Origin: a bacterium
GTDB lineage: Bacteria; UBA9089; CG2-30-40-21
Length of the DNA stretch: 5,273 bases
Direction of reading: 5' to 3'
NCBI GenBank assembly: GCA_018814245.1
Contig: JAHIZN010000310.1
Location: forward strand, 1-5,273
Part shown: in pieces, positions 1 to 5,210 of the stretch
Layout of the letters: every line of letters begins with the position of its first letter
Numbering within the stretch: position 1 is the first letter of the stretch
Notes under the pieces: generated by a model
The model's database searches: none
What the model saw: only the letters and a program-made list of their open reading frames with translations
Told to the model about the DNA's origin: nothing
Made by a program: the position numbers and the translations under genes

Positions 1-77
1 CGTTGACAAGGGTTCATCTCTTAAGATTTACACCCTTTGTGGATATTTCTCTTCTCGTTGCAATAGCTGCTGGCTAA
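1..77 (+). CDS. C-terminal end of an unidentified upstream gene (partial)
   Basis: A reading frame is open from the window edge (first full codon at base 3) to a TAA at 75-77. It encodes about 24 residues ending in PFVDISLLVAIAAG. This is a hydrophobic tail that could be a membrane helix or a buried C-terminal helix. The frame starting at base 2 is also open for a similar length but gives a Cys- and Ser-rich, less protein-like peptide, so the frame at base 3 is preferred. The fragment is too short to assign a family. The ending loosely recalls YggT-type small membrane proteins, but I would not name it on this evidence. The gap to pdaD is 81 bp with no clear terminator. Confidence 0.4.
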   Translation, partial: LTRVHLLRFTPFVDISLLVAIAAG

Positions 78-142
78 TAATCCACTAAAAAATCACAGTA
101 GCTGAGTAGTTACAGTTTTAGTTTGCAGCCTAAAAAATAAAC

Positions 143-147
143 GGAGG
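143..147 (+). promoter_or_regulatory. Ribosome binding site of pdaD
   Basis: GGAGG lies 11 bases before the ATG at 159. It decides the start: the in-frame TTG at 150 is only 2 bases from this site, too close for initiation, so the ATG at 159 is the better start. Confidence 0.75.
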
Positions 148-158
148 TATTGTATAAA

Positions 159-620
159 ATGATTCCTGTACCAACAAAAATGTCGATGACTTCTGGAGGA
201 GCAGAGGGTTCAACCAAACTGAATGCCTTTGACCATGCCTTGCTTGCCGCTGGCATAGGCAATATCAATCTGATTAAGGTATCGAGCATTGTGCCGCCTG
301 ATATTGAATTGATCGAGCTTCCTCATATACCTGGTGGTTCCCTGACACCAATGGCTTATGCTACTATTACCAGCGATGTGCCAGGCGAGATGATTGCTTC
401 GGCAGTGGCTGCTGGTTTCCACAGACCTGATCACTATGGGGTTATCATGGAGTATTCTGCAAAGTGTACAGCAAAAGAAGCTTCTGAACGGGTTATTGCT
501 ATGGTAGAAGAGGCATTTACTACCCGTGGAATTACCATGGATGATGTTAAGGTAACGAGTACGCAACATACTGTGGTCAAGATAGGAAGCGTGATTGCTG
601 CTGCTGTTTTGTTGTATTAA
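159..620 (+). CDS. pdaD: Pyruvoyl-dependent arginine decarboxylase
   Basis: It decarboxylates L-arginine to agmatine, the first step of the agmatine route to putrescine or spermidine, using a self-made pyruvoyl group instead of PLP. The 153-residue protein has the usual length and motif order of the family: a G-G-x-E-G stretch near residues 13-17, LNAFDHALLAAGIGN at 21-35, and the processing site KVSSIVPP at 40-47. By analogy with the Methanocaldococcus jannaschii enzyme, self-cleavage is expected between Ser42 and Ser43, giving a small beta chain and a larger alpha chain whose first Ser becomes pyruvoyl. Glu98 in IMEYSA matches the catalytic acid of that enzyme, and the C-terminal T-x-x-K-I-G segment is also typical. 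All expected catalytic features are present. The next gene, an agmatinase-family enzyme, supports the arginine/agmatine role. A small mobile element lies 7 bases after the stop codon and separates the two genes. Confidence 0.95.
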   Translation: MIPVPTKMSMTSGGAEGSTKLNAFDHALLAAGIGNINLIKVSSIVPPDIELIELPHIPGGSLTPMAYATITSDVPGEMIASAVAAGFHRPDHYGVIMEYSAKCTAKEASERVIAMVEEAFTTRGITMDDVKVTSTQHTVVKIGSVIAAAVLLY

Positions 621-627
621 AAATCGC

Positions 628-635
628 GAATTTAT
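628..635. repeat. Target-site duplication, left copy
   Basis: GAATTTAT directly precedes the GTAA end of the element at 636-863. The same 8 bases follow its TTAC end at 864-871. It begins 7 bases after the pdaD stop codon. Confidence 0.85.
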
Positions 636-863
636 GTAATCGTTCAGGCTATAACATTAAAAGTGTAAGAAGGGGGATATGGAGATATGACATGAGATAT
701 GGGGATAATAATATAATCAATGCCTTAAAATCGAAGGGAAGATTGCAGGGTTATCATTCCTAAGGGGATAAGTTGTATTATCCTCATTTTTCTAATCCCT
801 ATATCTCCTTATCTCCTCCATAATCCCCCACATCTCCTTTTCTTACACTACCTGAACGGTTAC
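636..863. mobile_element. Non-coding MITE-like element with GTAA ends (IS66-like ends)
   Basis: This 228-bp element begins GTAATCGTTCAGG (636-648) and ends with CCTGAACGGTTAC (851-863), the inverted counterpart with one difference. It is flanked by a perfect 8-bp direct repeat. The similarity of the arms goes further inward through AGTGTAAGAA and purine-rich blocks on one strand (left 662-720, right 786-850 as reverse complement). The left arm carries about 13 extra bases after the terminal repeat. It contains no protein-coding frame of note, so it must be mobilised in trans. GTAA ends with an 8-bp duplication are the known pattern of the IS66 family. The assignment to IS66 is an inference, because no transposase is present to confirm it. 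Bases 786-863 reappear, inverted, at 5067-5144. Confidence 0.85.
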
Positions 864-871
864 GAATTTAT
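864..871. repeat. Target-site duplication, right copy
   Basis: GAATTTAT, identical to 628-635, directly follows the right end of the element at 636-863. Confidence 0.85.
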
Positions 872-882
872 TTTGAGGAAAC

Positions 883-896
883 TGAGTAATTACTCA
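883..896. repeat. 14-bp perfect palindrome
   Basis: TGAGTAATTACTCA is a perfect 7+7 palindrome lying between two mobile elements, about 145 bases before speB. It has the size of a dimeric repressor site, but no regulator gene is present and no second copy is seen, so a function is not established. Confidence 0.35.
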
Positions 897-909
897 ATAG
901 TAACAATAT

Positions 910-1026
910 CACGCAAAGGTCGCAAAAGTAACAAAAATCGCAAAGAACGCAGAGATTTATGACTGAATAGGATTGCATATAATCCTTTGCATTTCTTTGC
1001 GTGAAATCTTTGCGATTCTTTGCGTG
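910..1026. mobile_element. Palindromic CGCAAAG-unit repeat element
   Basis: This 117-bp imperfect inverted repeat is bounded by CACGCAAAG at 910-918 and CTTTGCGTG at 1018-1026. Each arm holds several CGCAAA units: left at 912, 921, 939 and a variant at 948, and right as TTTGCG at 996, 1009 and 1020. A small perfect stem, AGGATT (969-974) with AATCCT (981-986), lies near the middle. I find no convincing target duplication. Repeats of this design are common in genomes rich in intergenic palindromes. It ends 4 bases before the speB ribosome binding site, so it occupies the entire leader of that gene and may supply its promoter. Confidence 0.75.
956..983 (+). promoter_or_regulatory. Candidate promoter for speB inside the palindromic element
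   Basis: A perfect TATAAT at 978-983 lies 59 bases before the speB start. The best -35 candidate, TTTATG at 956-961 with a 16-bp spacer, matches only three of six consensus bases, so this rests mainly on the -10 box. A second TATAAT at 712-717 in the previous element has only a poorly spaced partner, ATGACA at 687-692 (19 bp). Confidence 0.3.
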
Positions 1027-1030
1027 GAAT

Positions 1031-1036
1031 TGGAGG
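1031..1036 (+). promoter_or_regulatory. Ribosome binding site of speB
   Basis: TGGAGG is followed by 5 bases and the ATG at 1042. It fixes that start over upstream in-frame ATGs from 973, which would translate the repeat element. Confidence 0.8.
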
Positions 1037-1041
1037 ACAAG

Positions 1042-1887
1042 ATGAATCATGTTAAGAAATTTTTAGATTTTGAAGCACACTTAGACGAGGCTACGGTTGC
1101 CTTATTAGGGGCACCGCTTGAATATAGTGTCCCGAAAAGAAGCACCCTGGGCACAGGTATGGTTGATGTCCCACATATTATTAAACAGATGTCCCATCTC
1201 TTAGAAAGCTATAGCCACAGATTGGATCGCAGTTTACAAGAGATGAAGCTGTGTGACATGGGAGGGGTAACCTTTGGCAGAGATATTGTTGAATCCTTAA
1301 GGCTTATTTCAGAAGAGATAGAAGCTGTTAATAACAAGAAGGTTGTGGTTATTGGCGGTGAACATACTGTTACAGTGGGTGTTGTTGAGGGGTTGATAAC
1401 ACGGTATCCTGAGATGGTAATTATCCAGATGGATGCCCATACTGACTTGAGGAATGAATATGAGGGTAAAAAATATTCTCATGCCTGTGTAATGCGTCGT
1501 TGTTTGGAAATAGTTGGACCAGAAAGGATCTATCAATTAGGGATTAGATCCGGAGAAAAGGAAGAGTTTGAGCTTGGCAGGCAGCAGTGTCATCTTTCTG
1601 AACAGCTAACGCTTGATGCCTCTGCCATGAAAAGGCTGCAAGGAGTACCGATTTATTTGACCATTGACATTGATGTCCTTGACCCAGCCTATGCACCCGG
1701 GGTAAGTGTTCCTGAATCCTGTGGTGTTTCTCCGCATGAGCTATTTGAGGCTATTTATTCCTTAAGCGGATTGAATATCGTTGGTTTTGATGTGGTTGAG
1801 GTTCTTCCATCTCATGACATAGGACAGATTACAGCTGCTATTGCTGCCAAGATTATCAGAGAGGCGATCTTAACATTTTGGGGATAA
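1042..1887 (+). CDS. speB: Agmatinase-family ureohydrolase
   Basis: A member of the arginase/agmatinase family (dinuclear manganese), cytoplasmic, expected to hydrolyse agmatine to putrescine and urea. The 281-residue length from the chosen start is normal. Metal-binding motifs are all present: GGEHTVT at 105-111 (His108), DAHTD at 131-135 (Asp131, His133, Asp135) and DIDVLDP at 209-215 (Asp209, Asp211). The late Glu in DVVEV at 250-254 is also kept. The loop after DIDVLDP reads APGVSVPESCG (218-228), where agmatinases and arginases usually have a (G/A)TGTP-type loop. The fold and chemistry are therefore secure but the exact guanidino substrate is less so. Being next to pdaD argues for agmatine or N1-aminopropylagmatine. 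Two small repeat elements lie between pdaD and this gene, so the two may be transcribed separately. Confidence 0.88.
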   Translation: MNHVKKFLDFEAHLDEATVALLGAPLEYSVPKRSTLGTGMVDVPHIIKQMSHLLESYSHRLDRSLQEMKLCDMGGVTFGRDIVESLRLISEEIEAVNNKKVVVIGGEHTVTVGVVEGLITRYPEMVIIQMDAHTDLRNEYEGKKYSHACVMRRCLEIVGPERIYQLGIRSGEKEEFELGRQQCHLSEQLTLDASAMKRLQGVPIYLTIDIDVLDPAYAPGVSVPESCGVSPHELFEAIYSLSGLNIVGFDVVEVLPSHDIGQITAAIAAKIIREAILTFWG

Positions 1888-1903
1888 AAGAGGAGAAAGA
1901 GAG

Positions 1904-2336
1904 CTCACGCGGAGACGCGGAGAACGCGGAGGGAGAGAGGAAAGAGAAGTCGTAGTATCGTGTCAACCTTAATTTGACGCATAACAATTTGTAGGGACAT
2001 CCCTGCCAGAGAGGCTCCCTCCTTGTGAGTGTCCGTTAAGCAGAGACAAGGGGGTAGTACCCCTGGCACCCTGCAGCTACGGTGTGATCGATTATTGTGT
2101 GTTGAGAATTTTTGTAGCTGCGACCCTTGTGGTCGCTTATTGGTGGCAGAGACAGGGGAGGTAGCACCTCATTAACTATGCGACAATTAACAGTTTACAC
2201 GACAATAGCAACTTTGCCTTGATTTTATGGTTTTTTGCATTCTGCTGATAGTTGAATGCTTACAGTTAAAGAAATGGAACTGGTGAAAATCTCATCTTTC
2301 TCTTCTGTCTCCGCGATCTCCGCGTCTCCGCGTGAG
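1904..2336. mobile_element. CGCGGAG-unit inverted-repeat element, interrupted by another element
   Basis: The left end CTCACGCGGAGACGCGGAGA (1904-1923) is matched exactly in reverse complement by the right end (2317-2336). The similarity continues inward with one mismatch through a further CGCGGAG unit. Removing the TA-flanked element at 1953-2207 leaves about 180 bp, a normal size for such a palindromic element. No clear target duplication flanks it. The internal part after the insertion (2208-2300) shows no coding frame. The element starts 16 bases after the speB stop and ends 34 bases before rsmD, filling most of this 483-bp gap. Confidence 0.8.
1953..2207. mobile_element. TA-flanked MITE-like element nested in the CGCGGAG element
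   Basis: The element runs from TA at 1953-1954 to TA at 2206-2207. Its ends are inverted repeats of about 30 bp: left 1955-1983 and right 2177-2205. They share TCGTGT, TTAATT and CGCATA blocks with a few mismatches and a 1-base shift. The TA at each edge fits the TA duplication of IS630/Tc1-mariner type transposition; that family call is an inference. The interior is non-coding but structured. It has an 8-bp inverted repeat GCAGCTAC (2073-2080) with GTAGCTGC (2114-2121), a hairpin GCGACC (2120-2125) with GGTCGC (2131-2136), and a direct repeat of about 24 bases (2040-2063 and 2146-2170). The right end matches the sequence at 4313-4347. Confidence 0.75.
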
Positions 2337-2370
2337 ATATCCTCAATTAGAATCGCTGGGGTAAGGTACA

Positions 2371-2946
2371 ATGATTAGAATCAGCGGCGGTATCGCCAAG
2401 GGTAGGAAAATAAAGGCATTAGACACCATGTCCACCCGCCCGACCCTGAGCAGGGTAAAAACATCTTTATTTGATATGCTGTATGATAGGATTCAGGATG
2501 CTGTTATCTTAGATTTATACTCTGGTACTGGCAATATTGGTATCGAAGCCTTAAGCCGTGGGGCAAAACGAGTTGTTTTTGTTGAAAATAATGTGATACA
2601 GGCAAGGCTTATCAAGGAAAATCTAACAATTGTTAACTTTCTTGAACATGCTGAAATAATTACACTGAATGTCTTTGAAGCAATTCAGAGATTAGATAAA
2701 AAAAGGACATTTGATATTATCTATTTGGCTCCCCCATTCTTAAAGGGGCTTGTCTGTCCAACTATAGAGGCAATAAGCAAGAGCAGCCTGCTTTCTACAT
2801 GTGGATTGGTTGGCGTAGAACATCATAAAAAAGAAGATGTGCTGCCTCTGGTAAAGGGGTTTTCTGCAACTGACACATTAGCCCTGACAAAACAACGCAG
2901 ATATGGTGATATTGTAATTTCATTTTATGAAAATAAATGTAATTGA
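2371..2946 (+). CDS. rsmD: 16S rRNA (guanine966-N2)-methyltransferase RsmD
   Basis: An S-adenosylmethionine-dependent methyltransferase expected to modify G966 (E. coli numbering) of 16S rRNA during small-subunit assembly. The 191-residue length is normal. Family landmarks appear in order: RISGGIAKGRKI at 3-14, RPTLSRVKTSLFDML at 23-37, the SAM-binding motif DLYSGTGNIGIEALSRGA at 48-65, the acidic VEN at 71-73, IKENL at 81-85 and a C-terminal QRRYGD at 175-180. The catalytic motif IV, usually DPPF/Y or NPPF/Y, reads APPF at 120-123, so its first acidic or amide residue is replaced by alanine. Some related proteins may share this, and it could lower or change activity. The ATG at 2371 is the natural family start. 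The ribosome site is weak (GGGGTAAGG at 2358-2366). The sigma gene follows after 56 bp and may be co-transcribed. Confidence 0.9.
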   Translation: MIRISGGIAKGRKIKALDTMSTRPTLSRVKTSLFDMLYDRIQDAVILDLYSGTGNIGIEALSRGAKRVVFVENNVIQARLIKENLTIVNFLEHAEIITLNVFEAIQRLDKKRTFDIIYLAPPFLKGLVCPTIEAISKSSLLSTCGLVGVEHHKKEDVLPLVKGFSATDTLALTKQRRYGDIVISFYENKCN

Positions 2947-2989
2947 TAACAAAAACACCATTTGCCTGCATTTTTCATGCAAGATTGCT

Positions 2990-2994
2990 GGGAG
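2990..2994 (+). promoter_or_regulatory. Ribosome binding site of the sigma factor gene
   Basis: GGGAG is followed by 8 bases and the ATG at 3003. The 56-bp gap before this gene also holds a weak TGCAT/ATGCA stem (2967-2981) without a following T-run, so I do not call a terminator. Confidence 0.65.
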
Positions 2995-3002
2995 ATTTTT
3001 AA

Positions 3003-4313
3003 ATGAAAAATTATCAGGATAAAGTAAACCAGCTTTTGAAAAAAGGGCAACAGAATGGCTATCTTACGCATGATGATGTTGAAGGGATACTTGATGATAA
3101 TTATGCTGATCCGTCACATATAGATGACATTCTTGCTCGTCTTGAAGAGGAACATATTGAAATACAGAATGATATGTTACAGGAGGAGATAGAGCTTGAG
3201 CCTGAGATTGAAGAAAAAAAGCATGTTATAATAGGAAAGAGTAAAAGATATGTGTCTGACTCACCAATAAAAGCTTACCTTAAGGAAATCAAACAAATTA
3301 CTCTTTTAAGTGCCGATGAAGAAAAAGAACTGGCTATTGAACTGGAAAAGAAAAGAATAAAACTTAAGGAAATAGAGCTAAAGATTGGTATGTCTTCGAA
3401 AAGGTTTCGCAAATGGAATGAAGGATGGGCAAATAAAGAAAACCTGCAAGACACAAAGGCAGAAGAAGAGATTCAACATACCCCTCATTCGTATTTACCA
3501 GAGATGTTGCCCATGCTATCAGAATTTTCCACAGAAGAGATCCATGATATGCTTTATCAGATGAATATAGTTGAGGCAGAGATTGAAAATATAAAAAGAA
3601 AGTTTATAGAGGCAAACTTGCGATTAGTAGTCACGGTTGCTAAAAGATATGTACCCGGTGGCGTGATGAGCTTGCTTGATATTATTAATGAGGGCAATCT
3701 GGGATTGGTTAAGGCTGTGGACAGGTATAGTTATATGGAGGGTTATCGATTTAGCACCTATGCCATTTGGTGGATAAAACAATCTATTTTAAGATCTGTC
3801 TCTGATCAGGCAAGAACTATCAGGATACCAATCTACATGGTAGAGATAATCAATCGATGTCTGCGAATCATTCAGTCGCTTTCTCAAGAATTAGGAAGAG
3901 AGCCTGAAATGGAAGAGATAGCGATACAGATGAATCTGCCTGTGCCAAAGGTGATTGAGCTGATTAATATTGCTCAGGAGCCTGTTTCTCTTGACTCACC
4001 CATGGGTATTGATGGGGAAAGTCAACTTGGTAATTTGATTGAAGATAAAGAAGCCCTCTCACCGGCAAAGACTTTATTTTTGCGAATGCTTCAGGAAAGG
4101 ATTAATGTTATTCTAAATATGCTTCCGGAAAAAGAAAAAATGACATTGAAATTAAGATTTGGTCTGGATGGCATGGAACCACATACCCTTGAAGAGGTTG
4201 GAAAAATCTTGGGATTGACGAGAGAAAGGGCAAGGCAGATAGAAAAAAGTGTATTGGAAAAGCTCCGCAGTATGAAAATAACCCATGAGCTAAAGGACTT
4301 TTTGTGGCAATAG
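3003..4313 (+). CDS. rpoD: RNA polymerase sigma factor, sigma-70 family, RpoD-like
   Basis: This protein directs core RNA polymerase to promoters. The 436 residues include a region 1.1-like N-terminus (about 5-55, with GYLTHDDVEGIL), an acidic linker, region 1.2 (about 86-115, DSPIKAYLKEI), a short non-conserved segment (about 116-195), region 2 (about 200-275, ANLRLVV through RTIRIP), region 3 (about 280-345) and region 4 (about 365-425) with helix-turn-helix TLEEVGKILGLTRERARQIE. Region 1.1 and overall order suggest a primary-type (group 1) factor. Residues for -35 contact (RERARQ) and for -10 melting (Tyr253, Trp256, Trp257) are kept. Departures include Leu263 where E. coli has Thr440, Asn229 where it has Gln406, and one extra residue in the VPGGVMSL turn. 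It may therefore be a divergent housekeeping or a second, related sigma factor. The TAG stop overlaps the TA edge of a mobile element end. Confidence 0.88.
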   Translation: MKNYQDKVNQLLKKGQQNGYLTHDDVEGILDDNYADPSHIDDILARLEEEHIEIQNDMLQEEIELEPEIEEKKHVIIGKSKRYVSDSPIKAYLKEIKQITLLSADEEKELAIELEKKRIKLKEIELKIGMSSKRFRKWNEGWANKENLQDTKAEEEIQHTPHSYLPEMLPMLSEFSTEEIHDMLYQMNIVEAEIENIKRKFIEANLRLVVTVAKRYVPGGVMSLLDIINEGNLGLVKAVDRYSYMEGYRFSTYAIWWIKQSILRSVSDQARTIRIPIYMVEIINRCLRIIQSLSQELGREPEMEEIAIQMNLPVPKVIELINIAQEPVSLDSPMGIDGESQLGNLIEDKEALSPAKTLFLRMLQERINVILNMLPEKEKMTLKLRFGLDGMEPHTLEEVGKILGLTRERARQIEKSVLEKLRSMKITHELKDFLWQ

Positions 4314-4347
4314 TGTCGTGTCAACTGTTAATTGTCGCATAGTTAAT
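4311..4347. mobile_element. Single end of the TA-flanked element at the sigma gene stop
   Basis: Bases 4313-4347 match the reverse complement of 2171-2205 at 33 of 35 positions. They are preceded by TA (4311-4312), as in the complete copy. No opposite end is found downstream before the CBS gene, so this is a truncated or decayed copy. The TA is part of the sigma gene's TAG stop codon. Confidence 0.7.
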
Positions 4348-4464
4348 TATGTATGGACAGAGCCTGCCCCTGCAAATGCAGCTTATCTTTACCCACATCT
4401 TTGGGGGACAGAATTCTGACGGAAAATGCTGCAAAATAACAGAAGCATGCATCACAAAATGATT

Positions 4465-4542
4465 AATAATTCAATAATTCATTAATTCAGCAATTGTCAA
4501 TTGTTGAATTGCTGAATTGCTGAATTGTTGAATTGCTGAATT
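4465..4542. repeat. AT-rich hairpin and 8-bp tandem repeat
   Basis: Four and a half copies of GAATTGCT, one of them varied as GAATTGTT, run from 4506 to 4542. Upstream sequence folds back on them. Bases 4484-4496 pair with 4498-4510 with one mismatch, and pairing extends outward imperfectly to about 4465 and 4529. It is non-coding, has no T-run typical of a terminator, and lies 59 bases before the CBS gene. Together with the element end at 4311 and the end at 4577 it makes up most of the 287-bp gap after the sigma gene. The stretch 4350-4460 shows nothing I can assign. Confidence 0.75.
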
Positions 4543-4576
4543 AATTGTGGGTAATGATAAGCTGTGATGGATGATA

Positions 4577-4589
4577 CCTGAACGCTTAC
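4577..4589. mobile_element. Solo IS66-like terminal repeat before the CBS gene
   Basis: CCTGAACGCTTAC differs by one base from the right end of the element at 636-863 (CCTGAACGGTTAC). It stands directly before the ribosome binding site of the next gene. No partner GTAA end with a matching 8-bp duplication (GGAGGGAT) is found upstream, so it is a remnant or a chance match. Confidence 0.5.
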
Positions 4590-4594
4590 GGAGG
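4590..4594 (+). promoter_or_regulatory. Ribosome binding site of the CBS-domain gene
   Basis: GGAGG lies 6 bases before the ATG at 4601. It rules out the in-frame ATG at 4571, whose 10 extra codons would run through the terminal repeat and this site. Confidence 0.8.
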
Positions 4595-4600
4595 GATAAT

Positions 4601-5062
4601 ATGGAAGTACAACAAATTATGACAAAATTAGATGAGATGAAGGTAGTATATCCTGATACGCAGGTCAAGGAAGCTGTGAGGATTATGCTTTCTGCAAACC
4701 TGACTGAACTGCCTGTAATTGACAAAGATGGTATCTTTCAGGGTGAATTGAATATGCGAAGTATAATTTGCGAGGCATTACCTCCCTATATAGTTGATGG
4801 AAGCTTGAAGAATGTAAATTTTTCACCCGGGCTTTTCAAGTTTGAGGACAAACTAAAGGATCTGATGTTGGCAGAGGTTAGGTTGGTCATGAAGCAAAAT
4901 ATCCGAACAATTACGCCTTCCATCTCAACCTTTGGGGCTGTAACCCTTTTTTCAATTTCAGGCGACGAAACTGTCTATATTGTGGAAAAGGACGGCAGAT
5001 TAGTGGGTGCAGTATCAATATCTGTAATATTTAAAAGATTGGTAGTGTCCTTAAATAGCTAA
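4601..5062 (+). CDS. Two-CBS-domain protein
   Basis: A 153-residue soluble protein made almost wholly of a CBS (Bateman) pair. CBS1 spans about residues 3-57 (QQIMTKLDEMKVVYPDTQVKEAV, then ELPVIDKDG and the following strand). CBS2 spans about 92-147 (VRLVMKQNIRTITPSIS, then VYIVEKDGRLVGAVSI). A linker of about 35 residues with LPPYIVDG and a Phe-rich NVNFSPGLFKF stretch separates them. Such pairs usually bind adenine nucleotides or S-adenosylmethionine and regulate a partner enzyme, channel or transporter. No catalytic, membrane or DNA-binding domain is attached, so it would have to act by contact with another protein. The partner is not identifiable here. The stop codon overlaps the sequence flanking an element end at 5067, and no terminator is visible. 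Confidence 0.88.
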   Translation: MEVQQIMTKLDEMKVVYPDTQVKEAVRIMLSANLTELPVIDKDGIFQGELNMRSIICEALPPYIVDGSLKNVNFSPGLFKFEDKLKDLMLAEVRLVMKQNIRTITPSISTFGAVTLFSISGDETVYIVEKDGRLVGAVSISVIFKRLVVSLNS

Positions 5063-5066
5063 ATTT

Positions 5067-5149
5067 GTAACTGCTCAGGTAGTGTAAGAAAAGGAGATGT
5101 GGGGGATTATGGAGGAGATAAGGAGATATAGAGATTAGAAAAATATGAG
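5067..5149. mobile_element. IS66-like element end, second copy (incomplete)
   Basis: It starts GTAACTGCTCAGG 4 bases after the CBS gene stop. Bases 5067-5144 match the reverse complement of 786-863 at 75 of 78 positions. Similarity continues with a 2-base gap to about 5150, where a new GTAA end begins. Only one end is inside the window. It carries the same purine-rich, non-coding arm. Confidence 0.8.
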
Positions 5150-5210
5150 GTAACTATTCAGGTAGTGTAAGAAGGGGGATACGGAGATAGAGGGGATAAA
5201 GGGGATGGGT
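5150..5210. mobile_element. IS66-like element end, third copy (runs toward window edge)
   Basis: It starts GTAACTATTCAGG at 5150-5162. It then has AGTGTAAGAAGGGGGATA and neighbours (5164-5189), matching 662-687 of the first element at 25 of 26 positions. It has the same orientation as the copy at 5067. The right boundary is not visible. The remaining bases to 5273 show no recognisable gene. Confidence 0.7.

Noticed and set aside
3..30. TTGACA at 3-8 as a -35 box for pdaD
   Set aside because: No acceptable -10 box at 16-18 bp, and the site lies within a probable coding end.
150..158. Upstream TTG start for pdaD
   Set aside because: Only 2 bases from the GGAGG site; the ATG at 159 has better spacing and the family does not need the three extra residues.
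210..569. Minus-strand open frame opposite pdaD
   Set aside because: It is the antisense of a well-conserved gene and its translation is Cys/His/Ser-rich with no recognisable motif. The shorter antisense frames opposite speB, the sigma gene and the CBS gene fail for the same reason.
973..1041. Upstream ATG start for speB at 973
   Set aside because: The extra 23 codons translate the CGCAAAG repeat, while a clear TGGAGG precedes the ATG at 1042 where family similarity begins.
2943..2971. Promoter for the sigma gene (TTGATA with a -10 near 2966)
   Set aside because: The candidate -10 matches only half of the consensus; co-transcription with rsmD is at least as likely.
4365..4385. Terminator after the sigma gene (CTGCA/TGCAG stem)
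   Set aside because: The stem has a 2-base loop and no T-run follows.
4506..4542. CRISPR-like array
   Set aside because: The 8-bp units are directly adjacent with no spacers, so this is a simple tandem repeat.
4571..4600. Upstream ATG start for the CBS gene
   Set aside because: It would place the terminal repeat and the ribosome binding site inside the coding region.
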